Source: Alkalibacterium iburiense | GTDB taxonomy: Bacteria > Bacillota > Bacilli > Lactobacillales > Carnobacteriaceae_A | Assembly: GCF_039521845.1 (NCBI RefSeq) | Contig: NZ_BAAACW010000094.1 | Coordinates: forward strand, 1 to 64,000 | DNA length: 64,000 nt | Direction: 5' to 3' | In this document: positions 50,463 through 59,579 of the stretch, piece after piece | Numbering within the stretch: the first letter of the stretch is position 1 | Layout of the letters: each line of letters starts with the position of its first letter | Notes under the pieces: generated by a model | The model's database searches: none | The model's input: only the letters and a program-made list of their open reading frames with translations | What the model was told of the DNA's origin: nothing | Translations under genes and position numbers: made by a program

Positions 50463-51158
50463 CTATGTTTTCTCGCCTTCTTTAATTTCTTTCTCCGTTA
50501 AAAATAGACTGTAAATACCTAAACTAAAGGACAAGACAGCCAATCCCATTGAAAACCCACCAATAACATCTGACGGGTAGTGTACACCTACGTAAATCCG
50601 GCTTATCCCTATTAATGCTATTAAGGGAACCAGGACCAGTGCGGATATCAGAGGCACTTTCCATGTCGAATAGGTTCGGATTATAATGAACAACAAGGCC
50701 CCATATGTGATAACCGATCCCATCGCGTGGCCACTAGGAAACGAGTAGCCGTGCTGAACTACGAGGTGCTCAATATTGCTTGGTCTAGGTCTTTGAAATA
50801 TAAATTTAAACAGCTGATTAATCACACCGGCTCCCAGCGCCACTGTTAGGGCATACCATAAGCCTAGTTTGACATTCTTCACATAAAAAGTTAAAAAGAA
50901 GAATATAAAAGCCGTCAGAAGGGCCACAAACCATGTGTCACCCATTCGTGTGATGACAATGAAAAAAACATTTAAAACAGGGTGTCTTTCTTCATAGAAT
51001 TCATTTCCAATAACCTCATCAAGTGTTCCGATGAACCCCCAGTCCCTAAAACTCATCCACACCAAAAATAAAAACGGCAGGGACATAAGCAGACCTAATA
51101 TAAACAAGCGTTTCGGCGTTCCTAATTTTTTTACTATAAACTCTTTCACTGTATCCAT
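50463..51158 (-). CDS. PAP2-superfamily membrane phosphatase
   Basis: A 231-residue membrane protein with about six helices. Phosphatase motifs: KFIFQRPRPSN (motif 1), PSGHAMGS (motif 2, catalytic His) and SRIYVGVHYPSDVIGG (motif 3). Members act on undecaprenyl pyrophosphate (BcrC-like) or phosphatidylglycerophosphate. The motifs support activity, but the substrate is open. Stand-alone gene; array E lies at its 3' end. Confidence 0.92.
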   Translation of the reverse strand: MDTVKEFIVKKLGTPKRLFILGLLMSLPFLFLVWMSFRDWGFIGTLDEVIGNEFYEERHPVLNVFFIVITRMGDTWFVALLTAFIFFFLTFYVKNVKLGLWYALTVALGAGVINQLFKFIFQRPRPSNIEHLVVQHGYSFPSGHAMGSVITYGALLFIIIRTYSTWKVPLISALVLVPLIALIGISRIYVGVHYPSDVIGGFSMGLAVLSFSLGIYSLFLTEKEIKEGEKT

Positions 51159-51269
51159 GATACTCTCCTTTAAACGTCTCAGTTATGTTATATTCTCTCT
51201 CTTTTCCAACTAATTATCAACACTTTTTTTACAATTTGTCCTTTCTCTCTCTAAAGAGTCTTTCTCGCT

Positions 51270-51298
51270 TTGACATCCACTCTTTATTTCGGTAAAGT
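51270..51298 (+). promoter_or_regulatory. Promoter of guaC
   Basis: TTGACA (51270-51275), 17-nt spacer, TAAAGT (51293-51298). Its position inside the extended reading frame supports the later ATG as the start. Confidence 0.8.
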
Positions 51299-51377
51299 AG
51301 GTAAGGGAAACAATATTTTGAATACCAATGAAAACTCCCCCGAATATGTCTTAAGGACAGTAAAAGAGGAGCATGAA

Positions 51378-52409
51378 ATGAAAGTTTTTGATTACGAAGA
51401 TATTCAGTTGATTCCTGCTAAATCCATTGTGGGCAGTCGTTCGGAATGTGACACGAGTGTTGAATTAGGTGGACGTCGTTTCGTCTTACCCGTCGTTCCT
51501 GCCAATATGCAGACAGTCGTTGATGAAACCCTGGCCGCTTGGTTAGCTGAAAATGATTATTTTTATGTTATGCACCGTTTTGAAGAGCATAAACGTAAAG
51601 ATTTCATAAGAGACATGCAAGAAAAACAGCTGTATGCTTCTATCAGTTTGGGTATTAAAGAAGACGAATACAGCTTTGTTGAAGAGCTGGCTTCTGAAAA
51701 TCTGATTCCAGAATACACCACTATTGACGTGGCACACGGTCACTCAGATTCTGTCATCAATATGATTAAACACGTGAAAGCTCACTGGCCAGATACTTTC
51801 TTAATTGCAGGAAATGTAGGAACCCCAGAAGCAGTTCGTGAACTTGAAAATGCTGGAGCGGATGCCACAAAAGTGGGAATCGGACCAGGTAAAGTATGTA
51901 CAACTAAATTAAAAACAGGTTTTGGTACAGGCGGATGGCAATTAGCTGCCCTATCTCATTGTTCAAAAGCTGCACGTAAGCCTCTTATTGCGGACGGTGG
52001 AATCCGTACGCATGGTGATATTGCTAAATCCATTCGCTTTGGAGCCACCATGGTTATGATTGGTTCTTTATTTGCTGGTCACGATCAGTCACCTGGCAAG
52101 ATGGTCGAAATAAACGGACGTCCATATAAAGAGTATTTCGGTAGTGCCTCAGCTCACCAAAAAGGAGAGCGCAGAAACGTCGAAGGCAAGAAGATGTTAC
52201 TCGAATACAAAGGGGACATCGCAGATACTTTATTAGAAATGAAACAGGACTTGCAGTCATCCATTTCATATGCCGGTGGAAATGATGTGGAAGCTTTAAG
52301 AAAAGTGGATTACGTCATTGTTAAAAATTCTATTATGAATGGTGAAAACTACAACGCAAGCGGCATTGATATTCCAGACAGCTTTGCCTCAAGCAACTTT
52401 ACAAATTAA
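51378..52409 (+). CDS. guaC: GMP reductase
   Basis: A 343-residue enzyme reducing GMP to IMP with NADPH for purine interconversion. IMPDH/GMPR fold: VFDYEDIQLIPAKSIVGSRSECD at the start, GIGPGKVCTTKLKTGFGTGGWQ with the catalytic Cys174, PLIADGGIRTHGDIAKSIRFG and MIGSLFAGHDQSPG. The ATG at 51378 follows GAGGAG by 6 nt; the frame extends further up across a promoter, so the longer version is not real. No CBS pair, as expected for GuaC rather than GuaB. Confidence 0.93.
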   Translation: MKVFDYEDIQLIPAKSIVGSRSECDTSVELGGRRFVLPVVPANMQTVVDETLAAWLAENDYFYVMHRFEEHKRKDFIRDMQEKQLYASISLGIKEDEYSFVEELASENLIPEYTTIDVAHGHSDSVINMIKHVKAHWPDTFLIAGNVGTPEAVRELENAGADATKVGIGPGKVCTTKLKTGFGTGGWQLAALSHCSKAARKPLIADGGIRTHGDIAKSIRFGATMVMIGSLFAGHDQSPGKMVEINGRPYKEYFGSASAHQKGERRNVEGKKMLLEYKGDIADTLLEMKQDLQSSISYAGGNDVEALRKVDYVIVKNSIMNGENYNASGIDIPDSFASSNFTN

Positions 52410-52414
52410 AAAAC

Positions 52415-52455
52415 ATAGGCCTCTATTACACCTCGTAATAGGGCCTATTTATTTA
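52415..52455. terminator. Bidirectional terminator between guaC and the 54-aa gene
   Basis: AATAGGCC-CTATTAC / GTAATAGGGCCTATT stem, T-rich flanks; it overlaps the stop of the small minus-strand gene. Confidence 0.85.
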
Positions 52456-52609
52456 GTTCAATAATGATAATGACAATATAATAAAGAAATACAATCCCTA
52501 AAGCGATGAACAGACTCCAAATGGGCCATTCAAAAATGAGAGAGAGTAACACATAGGTGACAAATGTAAAGAAAGGATACCAGACAATGGTTTTAGGTTC
52601 TATTTCCAT
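52445..52609 (-). CDS. Small membrane protein (54 aa) downstream of guanylate kinase-like gene
   Basis: ATG preceded by GAGGTGG. Sequence begins MEIEPKTIVWYPFFTFVTYV, continues LLSLIFEWPIWSLF with helices ending VFLYYIVIIIIELNK. Two hydrophobic segments. It starts 10 nt after the guanylate kinase-like stop, so co-transcription is likely. No family recognised; too short for common size cut-offs. Confidence 0.6.
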   Translation of the reverse strand: MEIEPKTIVWYPFFTFVTYVLLSLIFEWPIWSLFIALGIVFLYYIVIIIIELNK

Positions 52610-52619
52610 AGTTTCCACC

Positions 52620-53177
52620 TCATTCAGTAGGTGCCGATGCTCTCTGTTTTAAAAAGTACAGAATAGTGTCTACCGTTTCCTCAATCGATCTATTCTCAAT
52701 GATCAGATCCGCTTCTTCAATCGGCTTGAGTTCATTGGTTTCCTGGCTGAAATCAATACGCTCTGAAATTTTCTGCTCACTGTCTCCCCGCTCTGTCATG
52801 CGTTTGACCATCTCACTTAACGGAACATACATAAAGATAATGAGTGTTTCTTCCGGATACGCTTGTTTCATTGCCTTTGCCCCATTTTTATCCAAGGACA
52901 CATGAACCTTATCGTATTTTTCCAGCGCATGCTTTACTTCATTTTTAGTTAATCCGTAAATGCGCTGATTATAGACAGTCTGTTCAATAAAATCATCTGG
53001 ATTCAACTCGTCGGGTTCTCTGAAATAGTAATCTACACCATCTCGTTCCCCTTCACGCGGTTTTCTCGTTGTCGTTGTAACCAGCTTAGGTATGCCTTTC
53101 TCCGACAAGGCATACCCTACTGTTGTTTTCCCGCTTCCACTGGGTCCAACCAACACAATAATGCACTTCTTATTCAT
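52620..53177 (-). CDS. Guanylate kinase-like protein
   Basis: A 185-residue P-loop kinase-type protein. It has IIVLVGPSGSGKTTVG (P-loop), TTTTRKPREGERDGVDYYF (GMP-binding segment), VYNQRIYGLTKNEV and a lid region. This is close to Gmk but shorter than the usual 200+ and with a degenerate lid. It may be a second Gmk-like paralogue rather than the essential enzyme, which is normally beside rpoZ. Confidence 0.8.
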   Translation of the reverse strand: MNKKCIIVLVGPSGSGKTTVGYALSEKGIPKLVTTTTRKPREGERDGVDYYFREPDELNPDDFIEQTVYNQRIYGLTKNEVKHALEKYDKVHVSLDKNGAKAMKQAYPEETLIIFMYVPLSEMVKRMTERGDSEQKISERIDFSQETNELKPIEEADLIIENRSIEETVDTILYFLKQRASAPTE

Positions 53178-53331
53178 TCTGACCCCACACCTTCTCCTTC
53201 TGTATCGAAAACCTGTGAAAGTAAATACTGTTTGTCTGTCTGATTGTTCCTTACTATTTTAATTGACTAACAGGTGTTTTATCGATTTATTTTATTACTA
53301 CCATCATAACAAATAACTTTCAAGAGTTATA

Positions 53332-54228
53332 CTAGTGTATCTCAACTTGAATAAAGGGATTAAACAAGGCATAAGGCGCTTTATTTATCTCATCAATTAA
53401 GTCTATCCGATTTATGGTTTGAAAGAGTTGGCTAGCAGAGTCATAACATTTCTGGGCCTCTGTTGGATTGTTTAAACGCTCCATGCAAACCGCTTGATAC
53501 ACATAAACAGAGCCTAAAGTTAAGACATCGAGCTTTTCCTTTCTATCTTGAAGAAGTTTTCCGGTATAGGATAAAGCCTTTTCATACTCTTTATGGGTTA
53601 TCAATACAGCAGATAGATTGATGATTAATTGAGAAAGCAGCTGTCCAGCTTCATACAGAGGAGCATATTTCTCAAGCTCTTCTATAGCCTTATCTACCAA
53701 CGATACAGTCGTTTCTAATTCGAAATAAAAAAGAATACGATTCAGTAAAAAGTATTCTGAAAGGTAAAACTTATCCAGTTCTTTCAATCTGTTCCATATT
53801 TTCTCTGCATAGATACGGGCTTTTTTAACATCATGATCTTTGAGTAACGCATACCAGCTACAACAGCTATAATAAATATCACTAATCAAGTGATCTTCTT
53901 GTTCAGATAGAAACTCCTTAGATAAAGTGATGAGTGTTTCTAAGTAGTCAAAAGTAGGGATTTGTTCCATCGTTTTAAATAGATGAATAATGGTATCTTT
54001 CTTATCCAGTTTATACCCGTTTAAAATAAAGGCAAATTCATCATGGTTCATATCTAAGTAATTTAAAATAGAAAAATATTTTTCTACGTTGGGATTCACC
54101 ACATCTTTTTCCATCTTACTATAATTTGACCGAGACATGGTGTGATTGGAAATTTCCTGCTGTGTGTATTGTTTATTCTCTCTAATTTCTTTTAATACTT
54201 TACCAAAAAGAAGATTATCTGTGTCCAT
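53332..54228 (-). CDS. Rgg/MutR-family transcriptional regulator
   Basis: A 298-residue regulator. The XRE helix-turn-helix is FGKVLKEIRENKQYTQQEIS and SRSNYSKMEKDVVNPNVEKYF; the rest is helical repeats of the peptide-binding Rgg domain. It is a close relative in layout of the frameshifted regulator at 20 kb. No obvious short peptide gene is seen nearby. It is divergent from the small 88-91-aa gene, a possible target. Confidence 0.88.
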   Translation of the reverse strand: MDTDNLLFGKVLKEIRENKQYTQQEISNHTMSRSNYSKMEKDVVNPNVEKYFSILNYLDMNHDEFAFILNGYKLDKKDTIIHLFKTMEQIPTFDYLETLITLSKEFLSEQEDHLISDIYYSCCSWYALLKDHDVKKARIYAEKIWNRLKELDKFYLSEYFLLNRILFYFELETTVSLVDKAIEELEKYAPLYEAGQLLSQLIINLSAVLITHKEYEKALSYTGKLLQDRKEKLDVLTLGSVYVYQAVCMERLNNPTEAQKCYDSASQLFQTINRIDLIDEINKAPYALFNPFIQVEIH

Positions 54229-54368
54229 TTTGTGACCTCCTCCTGTATTTCTCTGGTTATTATATGAACATTTAGTTAGATGGCATATGATGAGTGGTAA
54301 GGTAAAAACAAGTTAAACGTACTAAGTAGATTCAGTTGACTGCTTTGTTACGTAGTAGCGGCTAAGGA

Positions 54369-54644
54369 GTGATTAGAATAGATAATACTCAATATATTAC
54401 CAACGTAGCCTATCAGTATGTTCTAAAAGGACGAGACGGTGATATCTTGTTAGATATAGATGAAAGAGATATCATTCAAAATGCAGACGGTGAGTTAGAC
54501 TGTCCTTTAGATACCGTATTACGCAAAAACAATCACAGTTTTTCTGATTTAGCGGAGTGGAATATCCAATCTATCCACTTTATAGAAAGAGTCAATGAAG
54601 AGGAAAATGTGCTCCGATCCATCGAACTAAATTTTAATATGTAG
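54369..54644 (+). CDS. Hypothetical protein, start codon doubtful (88-91 aa)
   Basis: Not recognised. Two starts are possible. The GTG at 54369 shares its G with the only RBS (AAGGAG). An ATA at 54378 is 8 nt downstream of that RBS, an ideal distance, and gives 88 residues. The protein is soluble and acidic (GRDGDILLDIDERDIIQNADGEL, LDTVLRKNNHSFSDLAEW). It is divergent from the intact Rgg-type regulator and ends near a strong terminator. Another gene in this window shows the same SD-ATA pattern. Confidence 0.6.
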   Translation: MIRIDNTQYITNVAYQYVLKGRDGDILLDIDERDIIQNADGELDCPLDTVLRKNNHSFSDLAEWNIQSIHFIERVNEEENVLRSIELNFNM

Positions 54645-54687
54645 GTAATATAAGAATACCACATTTTAAATTATACGCGCATCTAAA

Positions 54688-54722
54688 TACAAAAAGAGCA
54701 GATTTTTTCTGCTCTTTTTTGC
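54688..54722. terminator. Bidirectional terminator between the 91-aa gene and dsdA
   Basis: AAAAAGAGCAGA / TCTGCTCTTTTTT stem and T-runs in both directions. Confidence 0.92.
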
Positions 54723-54728
54723 TCTTGT

Positions 54729-56069
54729 TTATTTTAAGTCGTATTCTTTTGCCTCTTTTAGGAAATCGTCTTTATCATGGTCTGGCACCATCGATCCACC
54801 TGTTGCCCAGGCAATATGTGTCGCTTGGTCCCATTTATCCTCTAATCCTTTTTCTTTGAGATAAGACTGACCTTCTGTTGATTCCATTAATCTGTAAGGA
54901 CCAATCATTCCACCAACGGCAGCTGGTTCAAGAAAGATAGATTCTTGTTCATATAAACCGTGTAACAGACCTTTAAACCATTCATCTTTCAGAGAATATC
55001 CCCCACTAAATAGATTTTTCATCAGTCTGGATACCAGCCCAGACGTACGCGGAACGGCTAAACCATCTGCGACAGTCAGTCCTCCTAAATTATAATCAAA
55101 GACACTGACTTCATCAAATTTTTCAGTAGTCAATCCGACTAACATACTCGGCATCTTTGTCGGTTCAACAAAGAAACAATGAACATTCTCGCCAAACGCT
55201 TGTTTTAAACCAAAAGTAATTCCACCAGGAGATCCCCCGATACCACATGGAAGATACATAAACAAGGGATGCTCGTCATCCACTACTATCCCTTCCTCTT
55301 GCAATTGTTTCTTCATACGGTAGCCACCAACCGTGTAGCCTAAAAACAATTCAATCGAATGTTCATCATCCACAAAATAACTTTTCGGGTTAGCATCAGA
55401 TTCTGCTCGTCCGTTTTCAACAGCTTTAGTGAAGTCCGTATCATGTTCAATGACGTCTACCCCTTTGTTTCTAAGGTAGTCTTTTTTCCATTGTTTAGCT
55501 TCAACAGACATATGAACAGTCACATCAAAACCAAGCATTCTTCCCATTGCTCCGACACTGATACCAAGATTCCCAGTCGTTCCGACAGTTATATTGTACT
55601 CTGAAAAGAATGTCTTGAATTCATCAGTAGCAAAGACAGCATAGTCTTCTTCAATGCTTTCCAATAGACCGTGTTCTAAAGCCAAGGTTTCTGCGTGCTT
55701 CAATACCTCATAAATGGCTCCTCTTGCCTTGATGGTACCGGATATAGGCAGCTGGTCATCTCTTTTTAACCACAACTGACCTTTAAGCGAGTTACCCTGC
55801 AAGTCATCTAAGTACTTCTTCATCTCTTTTATTTCAGTGAGCGGAGATTCAATGATGCCTTCTGTCTCTTCCGTTTCTGGGAAGGCTACCCGTATAAATG
55901 AGGCGAATCGCTGTAAGCGGGCTTCCGCATCTTCGACGTCCTTGATAGAATACTGGGTATGAGAAGTCGCTTCTTCTACGGGTAACATATGAGGGTTGAC
56001 CCAAAACACTTCTTCGTTTTTTTTAATTTTTTCAAGTATAGATTGATTATTTAAAGTTGACATGTTCAA
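54729..56069 (-). CDS. dsdA: D-serine ammonia-lyase DsdA
   Basis: A 446-residue PLP enzyme deaminating D-serine to pyruvate and ammonia. It has LWLKRDDQLPISGTIKARGAIYEVL (with the PLP lysine after SGTIK), TTGNLGISVGAMGRMLGFDVTVHMS, PCGIGGSPGGITFGLKQ and GLTVADGLAVPRTSGLV. Normal length. GAAAGGGAG precedes ATG. D-Ser detoxification fits a species that builds D-amino-acid peptidoglycan. An inverted repeat upstream may be its operator. Confidence 0.93.
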   Translation of the reverse strand: MNMSTLNNQSILEKIKKNEEVFWVNPHMLPVEEATSHTQYSIKDVEDAEARLQRFASFIRVAFPETEETEGIIESPLTEIKEMKKYLDDLQGNSLKGQLWLKRDDQLPISGTIKARGAIYEVLKHAETLALEHGLLESIEEDYAVFATDEFKTFFSEYNITVGTTGNLGISVGAMGRMLGFDVTVHMSVEAKQWKKDYLRNKGVDVIEHDTDFTKAVENGRAESDANPKSYFVDDEHSIELFLGYTVGGYRMKKQLQEEGIVVDDEHPLFMYLPCGIGGSPGGITFGLKQAFGENVHCFFVEPTKMPSMLVGLTTEKFDEVSVFDYNLGGLTVADGLAVPRTSGLVSRLMKNLFSGGYSLKDEWFKGLLHGLYEQESIFLEPAAVGGMIGPYRLMESTEGQSYLKEKGLEDKWDQATHIAWATGGSMVPDHDKDDFLKEAKEYDLK

Positions 56070-56088
56070 CTCCCTTTCTAAAATGATT

Positions 56089-56106
56089 AAATAGCAAGCG
56101 CTATTT
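56089..56106. promoter_or_regulatory. Palindromic operator candidate upstream of dsdA
   Basis: AAATAGC-AAGC-GCTATTT (18 bp) lies between the -10 candidate TACAAT and the RBS, where a repressor would block transcription. The core AGCAAGCGCTATTT partially resembles cre. Confidence 0.4.
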
Positions 56107-56162
56107 CAGCTTCATTATTGTAGCACATTTACCTTTTTGAAAAAAGAATTCAAAGAATCTTC

Positions 56163-57941
56163 TCATGATGAAGAGTGTTCTGCATATGCTTGAATCACTT
56201 CAATAAACGGTTCGCCATATTTTTTCAGTTTAGCTTCTCCTACACCATGGACAGATAAGAATTCTTGTGACGTCACTGGAAAAGACGAAGCCATATCAAT
56301 CAGGCTTTTATCAGTAAAGACGACAAATGGCGGCTTCCCTATGTCTTCTGCAATGGTTCTTCTCAGTGTTCTTAATTTTTCAAACAACACGGTATCGTAA
56401 TCGCTAGTTTCTTTCAGCGGTTTGATCGGTTCTTTTTCGCTTTTTTGTATAAGCGATAAGCGTGTTTTGGCGTGTAACAATTCGGGTGTTTTAGATGTAA
56501 ATTGAATAATAGGATACTGATCGCCCCCGACGCGCAAGTAATTCTCACTGACCATCAAAGCGATGATGTCTTTAATTTCCTTTTCTGAATACTCAGACAT
56601 AATGCCGTAAGTCGACAGTTTATGAAAACCCAAGTTTTGAATGCGGGCTATTTCTTTTCCTCTTAATACATCGACAATCAGTCCCATCCCATAGGATTGA
56701 TTCATTCTAAAAATACAGGATAAGATTTTCTGGCATTCTTCTGTCACATCGACCGTTTCCGTTTCTCCGTTACAGTTTGAACAATTCTCACAGTTCGTCC
56801 AAGGTACGTCTTCATCAAAATACTTTAAGATGGTTTTTCTCAAACACTGACCCGTCTTACAGTATGTAATCATCGTATTTAAGTTCTTCTTTGCATGCGG
56901 ATGATTCCCTTGTTCAATGAGTAAGTTATTCGTAATGATATCTTGACTGGAATAAAACAGAAGGGCCTCAGCTGGAGCGCCATCTCTGCCTGCCCGTCCG
57001 GCTTCTTGATAATAACTTTCCATATCTAAGGGCATATTATAGTGAATCACGCGTCTGACGTTAGACTTGTCTATTCCCATCCCAAACGCATTGGTCGCTA
57101 CGATAATCGATGTCTTATCATATAAGAAATCTTCCTGCTGCTGATTTCTTTCGACAGGGTCTAACCCTGCATGGTAATAGCCTACTGGGTATCCTTTTTT
57201 CTTCAGAAAAGTATGGACCCGTTCAACGTTTTTTCGCGTATTACAGTAGATAATACTCGTTTCCTTATCCTTAAGTATCGAAAGAAGCTGCTGCTGTTTC
57301 TTTTTCGGGTATACCACTGAAAATGACAGATTCGGACGGTCGAAACTAGCCGTATACTGATAAGGATCGGTTAACTGCAGTTTTTTGACCATGTCCACTC
57401 TCACTTCTGGTGTGGCTGTAGCTGTAAAGGCCGCAAAGGGTGGATTATTCTGGCAGATTTCTCTAATTTTCGGAATATTCTGATAACTCAGTCTAAAATC
57501 GTGTCCCCATTGAGAAATACAGTGCGCTTCATCTACTGCTATTAAATCGATCGTCATTCGCTTGACATGTGATAAGAAATAGTCATTTTCAAGCCTTTCT
57601 GGAGAGACATACAGCAAATCCAACTCTCCACGTACCGCTTTTCGAAGCGTGTCATTTTGTTCATCCAGACTCATTTGACTCGTTAATGAATCAGCTCGTA
57701 CACCCATCGTAACTAATGTATCGACCTGATCTTTCATTAATGATATTAATGGGGAGATAACTAAAGTCACACCGTCCAATTGAATGGCAGGGATTTGATA
57801 GCACAGAGATTTCCCGCCCCCAGTTGGCATGACTCCTACTACATCTCTTCCACTGAGAATTTCTTCAATCAATTCCATCTGTCCTGGACGAAACGTATCA
57901 TAGCCATAATAATTTTTTAATGTTGTTAACAATTCACTCAA
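56163..57941 (-). CDS. recQ: ATP-dependent DNA helicase RecQ
   Basis: A 592-residue SF2 helicase of DNA repair and recombination. Motif order: FRPGQMELIEEILSGRDV, GVMPTGGGKSLCYQIPA, VISPLISLMKDQV, AVDEAHCISQWGHDFR, AFTATAT, IIYCNTRKN, ATNAFGMGIDKSNVR and YYQEAGRAGRDG. The zinc-binding region (TGQCLRKTILKYF, NCENCSNCNG) is followed by a winged helix and a C-terminal HRDC domain (FEKLRTLRRTIAEDIG). Length is within the RecQ1 norm. Confidence 0.95.
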   Translation of the reverse strand: MSELLTTLKNYYGYDTFRPGQMELIEEILSGRDVVGVMPTGGGKSLCYQIPAIQLDGVTLVISPLISLMKDQVDTLVTMGVRADSLTSQMSLDEQNDTLRKAVRGELDLLYVSPERLENDYFLSHVKRMTIDLIAVDEAHCISQWGHDFRLSYQNIPKIREICQNNPPFAAFTATATPEVRVDMVKKLQLTDPYQYTASFDRPNLSFSVVYPKKKQQQLLSILKDKETSIIYCNTRKNVERVHTFLKKKGYPVGYYHAGLDPVERNQQQEDFLYDKTSIIVATNAFGMGIDKSNVRRVIHYNMPLDMESYYQEAGRAGRDGAPAEALLFYSSQDIITNNLLIEQGNHPHAKKNLNTMITYCKTGQCLRKTILKYFDEDVPWTNCENCSNCNGETETVDVTEECQKILSCIFRMNQSYGMGLIVDVLRGKEIARIQNLGFHKLSTYGIMSEYSEKEIKDIIALMVSENYLRVGGDQYPIIQFTSKTPELLHAKTRLSLIQKSEKEPIKPLKETSDYDTVLFEKLRTLRRTIAEDIGKPPFVVFTDKSLIDMASSFPVTSQEFLSVHGVGEAKLKKYGEPFIEVIQAYAEHSSS

Positions 57942-58145
57942 ACTGATCCTCCTAAACAGATCCCTTTTAACTGTAACCTGTTCTATTTTAGCACATATTC
58001 TCTTCTAAGAAACAGCTTCAAACAGACTCTTTTTCCTTCACATATTTGTCATATAGAATAAATCGTTTTCTATTCGCATTGCACTATAAAAATCGTTATA
58101 CTAGGACTGTTGAAATCATTTAGTGATGTATGAGGAGGAAATTGG

Positions 58146-58904
58146 ATGCAGCTGTACCCAGTAGCAAAAATACTCGATGCTATTGTTGAAGCCGGTAGAG
58201 TCATGCTAGAAAACGGCGCAGAAACTTACCGTGTGGAAGACACACTCTACCGAATAGCTAAAAGTTATAACTTGAAATATATTAATGTGTTTGTCATTCC
58301 GACTGCCCTCATATTAACGGTTCAAGGAGATGACGATCAAGACCATACAGAATTGCTTCGTATGAACGACAGATTAACGAACTTAGAAAAAGTCTCTATG
58401 GTCAATGATTTATCTAGACAGCTGGCTCTCAAACCTCTGTCACCAGATAGAGTCATTCAGAAATTACAAAAAATAGACCAGACACCCTTGAATTTCTCAC
58501 GCTTCCAAAGAAACATTGCCATTGGGTTAGCTTGTGCGGGTTTTTCTTATTTATTTGGAGGGACGTATGGAGATTTCCTTCCTGCCTTTTTTGCCGGCAC
58601 ACTCGGGCATTATGTTTTCGAAATAGTCGATAAAGTAACGAATGTCAGCTTTTTTGCAGAAATGGTCGCTTCTTTCTTTATCGGGCTAATGGTCGTTTTC
58701 TTTGTTTCCCTAGGATTTGGGCAAAATATCGACACGATTATTATCGGTAGTGTCATGTCCCTCGTCCCAGGTATGGCGATTACAAATAGTTTCAGAGATT
58801 TGATGGCTGGCCATTTAGTTTCGGGTGTCGCCGTTGTCGGAAAAGCACTGATAACCGCAGGAGCAATAGGGATCGGCATTGCAATGGTGATTGCTTTTCT
58901 TTAA
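58146..58904 (+). CDS. Threonine/serine exporter ThrE-type subunit 1 (YjjP/DUF1212)
   Basis: A 252-residue protein. The N-terminal cytosolic domain (IVEAGRVMLENGAETYRVEDTLYRIA, FVIPTALILTVQ) is followed by about five membrane helices with VPGMAITNSFRDLMAGHLVSG near the C-terminus. With the next gene it forms a split ThrE-like amino-acid exporter (YjjP/YjjB arrangement). RBS GAGGAGG precedes ATG. Confidence 0.9.
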   Translation: MQLYPVAKILDAIVEAGRVMLENGAETYRVEDTLYRIAKSYNLKYINVFVIPTALILTVQGDDDQDHTELLRMNDRLTNLEKVSMVNDLSRQLALKPLSPDRVIQKLQKIDQTPLNFSRFQRNIAIGLACAGFSYLFGGTYGDFLPAFFAGTLGHYVFEIVDKVTNVSFFAEMVASFFIGLMVVFFVSLGFGQNIDTIIIGSVMSLVPGMAITNSFRDLMAGHLVSGVAVVGKALITAGAIGIGIAMVIAFL

Positions 58905-58924
58905 AAGCTTGAAAGGAGCACACT

Positions 58925-59392
58925 ATGTTAATTGAATACTTATCTTTTTTTATCGCCGCTTTCTTAACGGCCTTTGGGTTTGGTGTCCTTTATAATGTAC
59001 CTACTCGAACATTAATGGCTTCTGGTTTTGCCGGCGCCGCCGGATGGATAGTGTATTATTTTTTATCCGTCCAATTAGATACCCATCTTTTCTTCGGGTC
59101 TAGTGTGGCTGCTTTTATCGTGGCTTTTTTCAGTCAGTGGTTCGCGAGACGATTCAGAATGCCCGTCATTGTATTTGCGATTCCAGGGATTATTCCAATG
59201 GTTCCTGGAGGATCAGCCTATAACATGATGCGTGCCTTTGTCGAAGGAAACATTGATTTAGGACTAACCTATGCGACAGATACCTTTCTTATTTCAGGTG
59301 CTATTGCCCTAGGTCTATCCGTCAACAGTGGGATTATTCAAGCCTTTTCTTCTCGTTCATTAGGAACAAGAGATAAACGTTATTTGCCATGA
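58925..59392 (+). CDS. Threonine/serine exporter ThrE-type subunit 2 (YjjB/DUF3815)
   Basis: A 155-residue membrane protein with four to five helices: AFLTAFGFGVLYNVPTRTLM, then FVAFFSQWFARRFRMPVIVFAIPGIIPMVPGGSAYNMM. It starts 20 nt after subunit 1 with its own RBS (GAAAGGAG). Works with the DUF1212 partner to form the transport path; substrate assumed threonine/serine or small C4 acids by family. Confidence 0.88.
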   Translation: MLIEYLSFFIAAFLTAFGFGVLYNVPTRTLMASGFAGAAGWIVYYFLSVQLDTHLFFGSSVAAFIVAFFSQWFARRFRMPVIVFAIPGIIPMVPGGSAYNMMRAFVEGNIDLGLTYATDTFLISGAIALGLSVNSGIIQAFSSRSLGTRDKRYLP

Positions 59393-59419
59393 TATAAAGG
59401 TCTTCGAAATACAAAAATT

Positions 59420-59464
59420 ATGTGATTGCACTTCCTTTATGCTGAAGGGGGTGCACTTTTTTTT
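59420..59464 (+). terminator. Terminator of the thrE-like pair
   Basis: TGCACTTCCTT / GAAGGGGGTGCA stem with eight T following. Confidence 0.85.
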
Positions 59465-59538
59465 GTCAGCTTTTCAACCCCTTATATGAAGTAAAAGACT
59501 TTTAAAAGGCTAATCACTATCCTCTTCAACACAACAAA

Positions 59539-59577
59539 AAACGCTGATCGTTCACTGATCAGCGTTTTATTTAGTGT
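59539..59577. terminator. Terminator of the M23 peptidase gene
   Basis: AACGCTGATC / GATCAGCGTT stem with T-runs on both strands, directly after the hydrolase stop on the minus strand. Confidence 0.9.
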
Positions 59578-59579
59578 GT

